Origin: Pseudomonas sp.
GTDB taxonomy: Bacteria; Pseudomonadota; Gammaproteobacteria; Pseudomonadales; Pseudomonadaceae
Length of the DNA stretch: 5,048 nt
Reading direction: 5' to 3'
Assembly (NCBI GenBank): GCA_003523465.1
Contig: DQAA01000186.1
Location: 1 to 5,048 of the forward strand
The stretch's first letter is position 1; each line of letters begins with the position of its first letter. This document shows positions 1 through 5,048 of this stretch, piece after piece. The notes under the pieces are model-generated. The model was not told the DNA's origin, ran no database searches, and worked only from the letters and a program-made list of their open reading frames with translations. The position numbers and the translations under genes are program-made.

Positions 1-50
1 GCAAGCCAGCTCCCACAGGGTTGGCGTGGGAGCTGGCTTGCCAGCGATGA
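1..50. repeat. REP/REPIN-type palindromic repeat, truncated at left edge
   Basis: Bases 1-16 (GCAAGCCAGCTCCCAC) are exactly the reverse complement of bases 26-41, around a 9-nt loop. The right unit also carries its own short hairpin, GCTGGC-TT-GCCAGC (32-45), followed by GATGA. A GTGGGAG core leading into a small palindrome and ending in CGATGA is the style of the extragenic repeats scattered through fluorescent Pseudomonas genomes. Two such units in inverted orientation make a REPIN. The outer part of the left unit lies outside the window. The repeat sits 26 nt beyond the yaaA stop codon, so its hairpin may protect the 3' end of that transcript or end it, but there is no T-tract typical of an intrinsic terminator. 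Confidence 0.8.
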
Positions 51-71
51 GGCCATCAGCCACACAGCCGA

Positions 72-851
72 TCAATCGTCTGGATGATCCCGCAGGAACA
101 CCAGGTTGTCCGGTTTCGACTGCTCGGCACTGTAGTAGTACCCCTGCACATCGAACTGCTTGAGCCGCTCCGGATCGTTGATCCGCTCCTGGATCACGAA
201 GCGGCTCATCAGGCCCCGGGCCTTCTTGGCGTAGAAGCTGATGATCTTGTACTGACCGTTCTTCTGGTCGCGGAACTCGGTGTTGATCACCCGGGCGTTC
301 AGCGCGCTGCGTTTCACCGCGCTGAAGTATTCGTTGCTGGCCAGGTTGAGCAGGAGGTCGTCGCCTTGCTCGGCCAGCGCCTGGTTCAGCCATTCGCTGA
401 TCCGCGTGCCCCAGAAGGCATACAGGTCCTTGCCGCGGGCGTTGGCCAGCTTGGTGCCCATTTCCAGGCGGTACGGCTGCATCAGGTCCAGCGGGCGCAA
501 CAGGCCGTACAGGCCGGAGAGCATGCGCAGGTGGTCCTGGGCGTAGCTGAAGTCGTCTTCCTTGAGGCTTTCGGCATCCAGGCCGGTGTAGACGTCGCCC
601 TTGAACGCCAGCAGCGCCTGCTTGGCATTGGCCGGGGTGAAGTCCGGGGTCCAGCTGCCGAAACGGGCGGCGTTGAGGCCGGCGAGCTTGTCGGAGAGGT
701 GCATCAGCTCGCTGATCTGCGCCGGCGACAGGTCGCGCAGTTGCACGATCAGCTCCTGGGAGTCGTCCAGGTATTGCGGCAGGGTGAAGCGCGAGGTCAC
801 CGGCGGGGTGTCGTAGTCGAGGGTCTTGGCGGGGGAAATCACCGTCAGCAT
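72..851 (-). CDS. yaaA: Peroxide stress protein YaaA (DUF328/UPF0246 family)
   Basis: The product is a 259-residue cytoplasmic protein of the YaaA family, whose members are almost always about 255-260 residues, so it is full length. Family signatures are visible in order: ISPAKTLD (residues 5-12), FKGDVYTGL (83-91), the block from LRMLSGLYG to YRLEMG (108-132), [11 protein letters not shown] (169-179) and SFYAKKARG (205-213). In E. coli, YaaA is induced by OxyR and limits damage during hydrogen peroxide stress by lowering unincorporated iron; the family has also been reported to bind DNA. Its exact biochemical activity is not settled. The ATG start is supported by AAGGAG (860-865, read on the minus strand) 8 nt upstream. 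The gene is monocistronic here, diverges from the NodB-like gene, and ends next to a REP element. Confidence 0.95.
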   Translation of the reverse strand: MLTVISPAKTLDYDTPPVTSRFTLPQYLDDSQELIVQLRDLSPAQISELMHLSDKLAGLNAARFGSWTPDFTPANAKQALLAFKGDVYTGLDAESLKEDDFSYAQDHLRMLSGLYGLLRPLDLMQPYRLEMGTKLANARGKDLYAFWGTRISEWLNQALAEQGDDLLLNLASNEYFSAVKRSALNARVINTEFRDQKNGQYKIISFYAKKARGLMSRFVIQERINDPERLKQFDVQGYYYSAEQSKPDNLVFLRDHPDD

Positions 852-878
852 AAGGTCGGCTCCTTGAATCGTCGGGCG

Positions 879-907
879 ATTCTACGGGGCGAAGCCGATG
901 TTCTCCA
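879..907 (-). promoter_or_regulatory. Candidate sigma-70 promoter of yaaA
   Basis: Read on the minus strand, TGGAGA (907-902) and TAGAAT (884-879) are separated by 17 bp. They match the -35 and -10 consensus at 4/6 and 5/6 positions. The start of transcription would fall near 872, giving a leader of about 20 nt that contains the AAGGAG ribosome site. The palindrome at 908-924 abuts the -35 box. This was assigned by eye only. Confidence 0.5.
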
Positions 908-924
908 GCTATCGCGGCGATAGC
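908..924. promoter_or_regulatory. 17-bp palindromic operator candidate between divergent promoters (OxyR-like core)
   Basis: GCTATCGC (908-915), one central base, then GCGATAGC (917-924) form a perfect 8-bp inverted repeat. It lies between the candidate yaaA promoter and the -10 box of the NodB-like gene, where a regulator could act in both directions. It contains CTATC-N5-GATAG (909-923), the centre of the tetrameric OxyR consensus. Outside this core the match weakens: the left dyad (897-913) fits about 10 of 16 defined consensus positions and the right dyad (919-935) about 8 of 16. The palindrome is a direct observation. OxyR as its ligand is an inference, helped by the known OxyR control of yaaA in E. 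coli. Confidence 0.5.
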
Positions 925-936
925 CGGACGCGCTGC

Positions 937-942
937 TATAGT
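937..942 (+). promoter_or_regulatory. Candidate -10 box for the NodB-like gene
   Basis: TATAGT matches the sigma-70 -10 consensus at 5/6 positions. No good -35 box lies 16-18 bp upstream; that place is occupied by the 908-924 palindrome, which would suit an activator-dependent or regulated promoter. Transcription would start near 949, downstream of the in-frame ATG at 898, which argues that this upstream ATG is not the true start. Confidence 0.45.
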
Positions 943-958
943 GCGCGGCGGATCAACC

Positions 959-964
959 GAAGAG
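959..964 (+). promoter_or_regulatory. Ribosome binding site that fixes the GTG start at 973
   Basis: GAAGAG lies 8 nt before the GTG at 973-975. The farther upstream ATG at 898 in the same frame would add 25 basic, non-hydrophobic residues in front of a clear signal peptide, and it precedes the likely transcription start. The GTG is therefore the better choice. Confidence 0.65.
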
Positions 965-972
965 TGTTCACT

Positions 973-2097
973 GTGCGCAAAGCCCTCGTTGTCCTCACCG
1001 CCTTGCTGGCCTTCGGCGCCCAGGCCGCCCCGCAGCCCATCGCCGTGTTCGACCGCAGTTTCTGGCCGGAAAGCCTGCAGACCCCGGTGCTGTTCGATGT
1101 CGCCTCGCGGGCGGAGATCCTGTCCTTTGCCCGGGTATTGAGCGAGACCGAGGCCCTCGACGACGCGACCCTGACCGCCCGTCTGCAATTGCGCCAGGCC
1201 AATATGCCGGTGATCCGCGAGGTGCGGGAACGGCTCTGGGGCATGCTCTGGCGCAACTACGACATGGCCCAGCAGAGCTGCGAGCAGGACGCTTCCTTCT
1301 GCTACGCCGTCGAGAACCTCGGCGACCTGCGCCGTACTGCCGCCACCTTCGCCGTCGAGGCGGATTCCTTCTATGCCGCCTGGGCCGAGCCGAGCCGGCA
1401 GTTCCATTACGCCTATCTCAACGAGCTGTTGCGCAAGGCCGCGCTGTTTCCCCAGACCGCCAGCGAGGTGGCGTTCTTCTCGCCGCAGGAACTGACGGGC
1501 GACCGCCTCAATGACCGGCTGTTCCTGCTCAGCTTCGACGGTGGACCGAGCGTGATCCCCGGCACCACCGAGGCGCTGACCACCTTCCTGCGCAAGCAAA
1601 AGCTGGAGGGGTTGTTCTTCGTCATCGGGCAGAACCTGCAGACCCGTCGCGACAGACAGTCGATGCAGGCGCTACGGGACATCTATCGGGGCCAGTGCGT
1701 CGGCACCCAGGGCTGGCAATACCGCTCCCATGCGCAGTGGAAGGACTGGGAGGACTCGGTGATCCGCGGCGTGGCCCGGGCGCAGAGCGATCTGCCGGAG
1801 CAGTACGTGCCGTTGTTCCGTCCGCCTTACGGCCAGCGCCGCGCCGACAGTCCGGCCTTCTTCGCCAGTCAGAATCTGCGAGTGACCCTGTGGGATATCG
1901 ACACCCAGGACCTCAGTCCGCTGACCGCCGAACAGTCGGCGCAGCGCACCCTGACCCTGATGCTGCTGTGGCGTCGCGGCCTGATCCAGCTGAACGACAG
2001 CCAGCCGAAAGCCCTGGAGGTGGTGACCTGGTTATTGACGAATACGGCGCAGAGCGGGATTGGCTGGGAAGACTGCCGCGACTTCGTCGAGCAGTGA
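973..2097 (+). CDS. Exported NodB-fold (polysaccharide deacetylase-like) protein with degenerate active site
   Basis: From the GTG start the product has 374 residues. It opens with a signal peptide: basic MRK, a hydrophobic stretch, and a likely signal peptidase I site after AQA (residue 18), so it should be periplasmic or secreted. Residues about 20-180 are a helical region I do not recognise. Residues about 180-374 align by motif with the NodB homology domain of carbohydrate esterase family 4. Motif 1 is SFDGGP (187-192) instead of TFDDGP. Motif 2 reads GTQGWQY (244-250) where active enzymes have the metal-binding HxxxH type pattern. Motif 3 RPPYG (283-287) and motif 4 WDIDTQD (307-313) are kept. 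Motif 5 has N341-D342 where His-Asp is usual. The zinc-binding Asp and both His positions thus appear replaced, so catalysis by the usual mechanism is doubtful. Four cysteines (103, 110, 242, 368) could form disulfides. The fold call is firm; substrate and role are unknown. Confidence 0.85.
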   Translation: MRKALVVLTALLAFGAQAAPQPIAVFDRSFWPESLQTPVLFDVASRAEILSFARVLSETEALDDATLTARLQLRQANMPVIREVRERLWGMLWRNYDMAQQSCEQDASFCYAVENLGDLRRTAATFAVEADSFYAAWAEPSRQFHYAYLNELLRKAALFPQTASEVAFFSPQELTGDRLNDRLFLLSFDGGPSVIPGTTEALTTFLRKQKLEGLFFVIGQNLQTRRDRQSMQALRDIYRGQCVGTQGWQYRSHAQWKDWEDSVIRGVARAQSDLPEQYVPLFRPPYGQRRADSPAFFASQNLRVTLWDIDTQDLSPLTAEQSAQRTLTLMLLWRRGLIQLNDSQPKALEVVTWLLTNTAQSGIGWEDCRDFVEQ

Positions 2098-2407
2098 TGG
2101 GGCGGGGTTGGGTGAAAGGTTTCAACGCGGGTCCACTCCTGACTGTAGTCGTGCTTTCCCGGGTCGCCAAGGGCTATTCGTCAAAGCGAAAAATAAACTT
2201 CACCAACCGGTAAAAACGCTTTTTCCTGCAATGGTTTTTGCGGTATGTAGGAGTCAGACGGCCGAATCCTGCAGCCAGGTGGCGTCTTCAGAGACCCTCC
2301 TTATGCAGGTGTATTCCCCGCCCGTAACAACGCGGATACGGGGAAACGGCGTCACTCTGCGATGCAGCCGTAGCGCATCGTGCAGCTACCACATAAGGTG
2401 ACCGAGT
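2098..2407 (+). promoter_or_regulatory. Gene-free region: phoH promoter region and possible structured leader
   Basis: There is no credible gene in these 310 bp. No intrinsic terminator with a T-tract follows the NodB-like gene. An AT-rich patch (about 2179-2240) stands out from its surroundings and is the likeliest site of the phoH promoter, though no convincing -35/-10 pair is visible. It contains AAAAAC (2212-2217) complementary to GTTTTT (2234-2239). Downstream are several possible stems: AGGAG (2249-2253) with CTCCT (2297-2301), enclosing AGACG (2256-2260) with CGTCT (2283-2287); TTCCCCG (2314-2320) with CGGGGAA (2339-2345); and CGATGC (2360-2365) with GCATCG (2375-2380). The last competes with GTAGC (2370-2374) pairing GCTAC (2385-2389), just before the ribosome site AAGGTG (2395-2400). 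The pairings are seen directly; a regulatory role is inference. Confidence 0.4.
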
Positions 2408-3802
2408 ATGGATGACCAAGGACGCACTTCTTCCTCCAACCAGCCAATCCTGTATGTGTTGGATACCAACGTCCTGATTCACGACCCCAACGCCCTGCTC
2501 AATTTCGAAGAACACCACGTCGCCATTCCGATGACGGTGCTGGAGGAACTCGACAAGCTCAAGACCGGTAAACATACAGTCGCCGCCGAATGCCGCCAGG
2601 CCATCCGCCTGATCGACCAGACCCTGGGCGACGCGACGCCCTCCGACGTCGAACTGGGTGTGCCGATCCAGCGCGGCAAGAGTGGTCCCAAGGGCTCCCT
2701 GTCCATCCTCATGACCGAGCGCGCCGAACCCAATCGCCTGCTCCCTGAACACCTCAACGACAACATCATCATCAACCAGGTCCTGGAATTGCGCGCCAAG
2801 CACAAGGGCCGCGACGTGGTGCTGGTGACCAAAGACATCAACATGCGCCTCAAGGCCCGCGCGTGCGGGATCGCGGCCGAGGACTACAGCACCGACCAGT
2901 TGGTCGACGACGTCAGCCTGCTTTCCAAGGGGTATCACTCGGTAACCGGGTCGTTCTGGGACCGTGTCGCCAAGGTCGAGACCCGCCAGGAACGGGGTCG
3001 TACCTGGCACCGGGTGCAACTGATCGACAACCTGCCGGCGGTCCATGTCAACGAGTTCATCATCGATGAGCAGGGTTTCGTCGGCTGGATCAAGGGCATC
3101 AAGGACAGCGAGCTGCTGTTGCTCGACCTGCACCAGGAGCCCTTGCTGCACCAGGAAGCCTGGGGCCTGAAGCCGCGTGACATCCATCAGGGCCTGGCGC
3201 TGTTCGCCTTGCTCGACCCGGATATCCACCTGGTCAACCTCACCGGCGCCGCCGGTTCCGGCAAGACCATCCTGGCCCTGGCGGCGGCCATCGAGCAGAC
3301 CATGGTCAGCAAGCGCTACCGGCGCATCATCGCCACCCGCAGCGTGCAGGGCCTGGACCAGGAAATCGGTTTCCTGCCCGGTACCGAAGCGGAAAAGATG
3401 GAACCGTGGCTTGGCGCCATCACCGACAACCTCGAAGCCCTGCACATGGACGACGAGAGCACCCACGGCAGTGTCGAATACATTCTCGAAAGGGTCCCGC
3501 TGCAGTTCAAATCCCTGAACTACATTCGCGGACGCAGCTTCCAGCAAAGCCTGATCCTGATCGACGAATGCCAGAACCTCACCCCGCACCAGATGAAAAC
3601 CATCATCACCCGTGCCGGTGCAGGGTCCAAGGTGATCTGCCTGGGCAACCTGGCGCAGATCGACACGCCGTACCTGTCGGCCACCAGCTCGGGCCTGACC
3701 TACCTCACCGAACGCTTCAAGGACTTCCCCAACGGTGTGCACATCACCCTGCAAGGGGTACCGCGGTCGATTCTGGCGGAGTATGCCGAATCTCATCTGT
3801 AA
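2408..3802 (+). CDS. PIN domain-PhoH ATPase fusion protein (PhoH2/YlaK type)
   Basis: The 464-residue cytoplasmic product joins two domains. Residues about 14-150 form a PIN ribonuclease domain with the acidic residues expected for metal binding: D19 in LDTN, E46/E47 in VLEELD, and D143 in VTKDIN. Residues about 165-265 are a beta-rich connecting region. Residues about 265-464 are a PhoH P-loop ATPase with Walker A GAAGSGKT (280-287), Walker B LILIDE (382-387) and the QID segment GNLAQID (413-419), where many PhoH proteins have GD. Proteins of this architecture in mycobacteria (PhoH2) act as ATP-dependent RNA-unwinding ribonucleases and are encoded with an antitoxin, PhoAT. No such partner gene is seen here. 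It differs from the shorter PhoH (YbeZ) encoded beside ybeY. The ATG follows AAGGTG by 7 nt. The gene is transcribed alone, with a structured leader before it and a strong terminator after it. RNA processing or decay under stress is the likely role, by family only. Confidence 0.93.
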   Translation: MDDQGRTSSSNQPILYVLDTNVLIHDPNALLNFEEHHVAIPMTVLEELDKLKTGKHTVAAECRQAIRLIDQTLGDATPSDVELGVPIQRGKSGPKGSLSILMTERAEPNRLLPEHLNDNIIINQVLELRAKHKGRDVVLVTKDINMRLKARACGIAAEDYSTDQLVDDVSLLSKGYHSVTGSFWDRVAKVETRQERGRTWHRVQLIDNLPAVHVNEFIIDEQGFVGWIKGIKDSELLLLDLHQEPLLHQEAWGLKPRDIHQGLALFALLDPDIHLVNLTGAAGSGKTILALAAAIEQTMVSKRYRRIIATRSVQGLDQEIGFLPGTEAEKMEPWLGAITDNLEALHMDDESTHGSVEYILERVPLQFKSLNYIRGRSFQQSLILIDECQNLTPHQMKTIITRAGAGSKVICLGNLAQIDTPYLSATSSGLTYLTERFKDFPNGVHITLQGVPRSILAEYAESHL

Positions 3803-3807
3803 ACGAC

Positions 3808-3842
3808 AAAGCCGGACGGCCCAGTGCCGCCCGGCTTTTTTT
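3808..3842 (+). terminator. Rho-independent terminator of the PIN-PhoH gene
   Basis: GCCGG-A-CGGC (3811-3820) pairs with GCCG-C-CCGGC (3826-3835), giving nine G-C pairs with one A/C mismatch around a 5-nt loop. Seven T residues follow at once (3836-3842), and three upstream A residues (3808-3810) can extend the stem. It begins 6 nt after the stop codon. The reverse strand lacks a long T-tract, so it should act in one direction only, isolating phoH from the moa operon. Confidence 0.93.
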
Positions 3843-3844
3843 CG

Positions 3845-3874
3845 CTGCCAGATCCTGACTCGCGGGTTTACAAT
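3845..3874 (+). promoter_or_regulatory. Candidate sigma-70 promoter of moaCDE
   Basis: CTGCCA (3845-3850, 4/6 to the -35 consensus) and TACAAT (3869-3874, 5/6 to the -10 consensus) are 18 bp apart, directly after the phoH terminator. Transcription would begin near 3881, leaving a leader of only about 20 nt. That is too short for a molybdenum cofactor riboswitch, and no such structure is visible. Confidence 0.5.
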
Positions 3875-3888
3875 CACCGCCCCCGATC

Positions 3889-3893
3889 AGGAG
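3889..3893 (+). promoter_or_regulatory. Ribosome binding site deciding the GTG start of moaC
   Basis: AGGAG stands 8 nt before GTG 3902-3904. An in-frame ATG at 3824 lies inside the phoH terminator and upstream of the candidate promoter, and would add 26 residues unlike MoaC. The GTG gives the usual [12 protein letters not shown]-terminus. Confidence 0.8.
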
Positions 3894-3901
3894 TTCCCTC
3901 T

Positions 3902-4375
3902 GTGCTGACTCATCTCGATTCCCAGGGCCGCGCCGCGATGGTCGACGTGACCGACAAGGCCGTGACCTTCCGTGAAGCCGTGGCCGAAGCGCGGGTGCGC
4001 ATGCTGCCGCAGACCTTGAGCATGATCGTCGACGGCGCCCATCCCAAGGGCGATGTGTTCGCCGTGGCGCGTATCGCCGGCATCCAGGCGGCGAAGAAGA
4101 CCAGTGACCTCATTCCGCTGTGCCATCCGCTGATGCTGACCGGGGTGAAGGTCGAGCTGAGTGCGGAGGGCACCGACTGCGTGCATATCATCGCGCGCTG
4201 CAAGCTGTCCGGGCAGACCGGAGTGGAAATGGAAGCGCTGACCGCCGCCAGCGTCGCCGCGCTGACCATCTATGACATGTGCAAGGCGGTGGATCGCGGC
4301 ATGACCATCGAGAACGTGCGTCTGCTGGAAAAGCTCGGCGGCAAGAGCGGCCATTACCAGGCGGATGCGCAATGA
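3902..4375 (+). CDS. moaC: Cyclic pyranopterin monophosphate synthase MoaC
   Basis: MoaC converts 3',8-cyclo-7,8-dihydro-GTP, made by MoaA, into cyclic pyranopterin monophosphate, the first stable intermediate of molybdenum cofactor synthesis; it works as a cytosolic hexamer. The product is 157 residues, close to the 161 of E. coli. Near-invariant blocks are present: [14 protein letters not shown] (47-60), [12 protein letters not shown] (68-79), [14 protein letters not shown] (104-117) and IYDMCKAVD (123-131). By alignment from memory, K49, H75, D125 and K128 correspond to E. coli K51, H77, D128 and K131 of the active site. Translation starts at GTG. The stop codon overlaps the moaD start in ATGA (4372-4375), so the two are translationally coupled. 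moaA and moaB are not in the window. Confidence 0.97.
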   Translation: MLTHLDSQGRAAMVDVTDKAVTFREAVAEARVRMLPQTLSMIVDGAHPKGDVFAVARIAGIQAAKKTSDLIPLCHPLMLTGVKVELSAEGTDCVHIIARCKLSGQTGVEMEALTAASVAALTIYDMCKAVDRGMTIENVRLLEKLGGKSGHYQADAQ

Positions 4376-4617
4376 AGATCAACGTGGTCTATTTCGCCCG
4401 TTACCGCGAGGTGCTGGGATGTGATGGCGAGCGCCTGGAGGGCGATTTCGCCCGTATCGAGGATGTGCGCCAGGCCCTGCTCGGCAAGGGCGAGGCTTAT
4501 GCCGTGCTGGCCGAGCAGAACCTGATGTGCGCGCGCAACCAGGACCTGTGCAAGCCGGACGAAATCCTGGAAGACGGCGATGAAGTGGCCTTCTTCCCGC
4601 CGGTTACCGGAGGCTGA
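4372..4617 (+). CDS. moaD: Molybdopterin synthase sulfur carrier subunit MoaD
   Basis: MoaD is the small ubiquitin-fold subunit of molybdopterin synthase. Its C-terminal glycine is adenylated by MoeB and converted to a thiocarboxylate, which then donates sulfur to cyclic pyranopterin monophosphate inside MoaE. The product has 81 residues, the usual size, and ends in the required Gly-Gly (FFPPVTGG). The segment [11 protein letters not shown] just before it is typical of the family. The start ATG overlaps the moaC stop codon by 4 bp, and the only ribosome site available lies within the end of moaC, which implies coupled translation. The codons for the terminal Gly-Gly also supply the ribosome site for moaE. 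Confidence 0.96.
   Translation: MKINVVYFARYREVLGCDGERLEGDFARIEDVRQALLGKGEAYAVLAEQNLMCARNQDLCKPDEILEDGDEVAFFPPVTGG
4609..4613 (+). promoter_or_regulatory. moaE ribosome binding site embedded in the moaD Gly-Gly codons
   Basis: GGAGG lies within the last two sense codons of moaD (GGA GGC) and 5 nt before the moaE ATG. The essential C-terminal Gly-Gly of MoaD and the initiation signal of moaE therefore share the same bases. Confidence 0.8.
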
Positions 4618-4618
4618 G

Positions 4619-5048
4619 ATGAGCGTCAGGGTGCAGACCGAAGCGTTCGATCCGGGAGCGGAAACCAATGCCATGCATGCGGCCAATGTCGGCGTTGGCG
4701 CGGTGGTGGCGTTCGTCGGGTATGTCCGCGATTTCAATGATGGCCTGGAGGTGGCGGGGATGTACCTCGAGCACTATCCGGGGATGACCGAGAAGGCCCT
4801 GGGCAAGATCGTGGTCGAGGCCGAACGGCGCTGGCCGCTGCTCAAGGTCGAGGTGCTGCACCGGATCGGTGCTCTCGGGCCGGGGGAGCCGATCGTCTTC
4901 GTCGGCGTCGCCAGTGCCCACCGCCAGGCGGCCTTCGACGCCTGCAACTTCATCATGGATTACCTCAAGACCCGCGCGCCGTTCTGGAAGAAGGAACAGA
5001 CCAGCGAAGGGGAGCGCTGGGTCGAAGGCAAGCAGAGCGATACCGATG
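4619..5048 (+). CDS. moaE: Molybdopterin synthase catalytic subunit MoaE (3' end outside window)
   Basis: This reading frame stays open to the window edge: 143 codons are present, and family members have about 150, so only the last few residues are missing. MoaE binds cyclic pyranopterin monophosphate and, with two MoaD thiocarboxylates, forms molybdopterin. Visible signatures are FVGYVRDFNDG (32-42), HRIGALGPGE (81-90), SAHRQAAFDAC (99-109) and YLKTRAPFWKKE (115-126). With a constant offset of two, R37, H101, R102, K117 and K124 match E. coli R39, H103, R104, K119 and K126, the last two being the key lysines. It begins one base after the moaD stop codon (TGAGATG), with its ribosome site inside moaD, so synthesis of the two subunits should be coupled. 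Confidence 0.96.
   Translation, partial: MSVRVQTEAFDPGAETNAMHAANVGVGAVVAFVGYVRDFNDGLEVAGMYLEHYPGMTEKALGKIVVEAERRWPLLKVEVLHRIGALGPGEPIVFVGVASAHRQAAFDACNFIMDYLKTRAPFWKKEQTSEGERWVEGKQSDTD

Noticed and set aside
84..923. 279-codon plus-strand open frame opposite yaaA
   Set aside because: It is the antisense shadow of yaaA; the predicted protein has no recognisable domain, is rich in V/A/L/Q/G, and has no ribosome site.
898..972. Upstream ATG start for the NodB-like gene
   Set aside because: It would place 25 polar, basic residues ahead of a signal peptide, lacks a ribosome site, and lies before the likely transcription start; GTG 973 fits better.
2107..2126. Hairpin after the NodB-like gene as an intrinsic terminator
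   Set aside because: GTTG/CAAC gives only a weak stem with G-U pairs and no T-tract follows.
1695..2213. 172-codon open frame overlapping the end of the NodB-like gene in another frame
   Set aside because: The Arg/Pro/Gly/Ala-rich translation is typical of an out-of-frame read of a GC-rich gene; no ribosome site or domain is seen.
2303..2401. Possible 32-codon leader peptide whose stop codon overlaps the phoH ribosome site
   Set aside because: The position is suggestive, but no Shine-Dalgarno precedes the ATG, and the translation has no meaningful pattern such as a run of one regulatory amino acid.
2288..3877. Very long open frame (529 codons) on the minus strand opposite the PIN-PhoH gene
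   Set aside because: It is a shadow of the GC-rich phoH coding strand: low-complexity composition, no recognisable domain, and it runs through the phoH terminator. The plus-strand protein is unmistakable.
3843..3901. Molybdenum cofactor riboswitch upstream of moaC
   Set aside because: Only about 60 bp separate the phoH terminator from moaC and the predicted leader is about 20 nt, too short for the known Moco RNA motif.

Overview
The window is GC-rich, with strongly G/C-biased third codon positions. Gene content, protein sequences and a typical REP-type intergenic repeat point to a fluorescent Pseudomonas (P. fluorescens / protegens / chlororaphis group). This is judged from recognition of the proteins, not from a database search. 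It looks like ordinary core chromosome: there are no insertion sequences, phage genes, tRNAs or CRISPR arrays, and every gene reads intact except moaE, which is cut by the right edge.

Layout, left to right: (1) a REP/REPIN palindrome truncated by the left edge (1-50); (2) yaaA on the minus strand (72-851), a peroxide-stress protein; (3) a divergent intergenic region (852-972) with one candidate promoter per direction and a near-perfect 17-bp palindrome between them that resembles the centre of an OxyR site; (4) an exported NodB-fold (polysaccharide deacetylase-like) protein starting at GTG 973 and ending at 2097, whose metal-binding residues are largely replaced; (5) a 310-bp gene-free stretch (2098-2407) with an AT-rich patch followed by several possible RNA hairpins, forming the leader of phoH; (6) a PIN-PhoH fusion gene (2408-3802) closed by a strong intrinsic terminator (3808-3842); (7) a short promoter region and the tightly packed moaC-moaD-moaE operon (3902 to beyond 5048).

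The molybdenum cofactor genes form one functional unit. MoaC makes cyclic pyranopterin monophosphate (cPMP), and the MoaD-MoaE synthase inserts two sulfurs to give molybdopterin. They are translationally linked by an ATGA overlap (moaC/moaD) and a 1-nt gap (moaD/moaE). The terminator after phoH separates this operon from the PIN-PhoH gene. The yaaA/deacetylase pair shares a divergent control region.

The points most worth a second look are the degenerate, probably inactive NodB domain, the OxyR-like palindrome in the yaaA control region, and the structured leader of phoH. I found no convincing wholly new system in this window.
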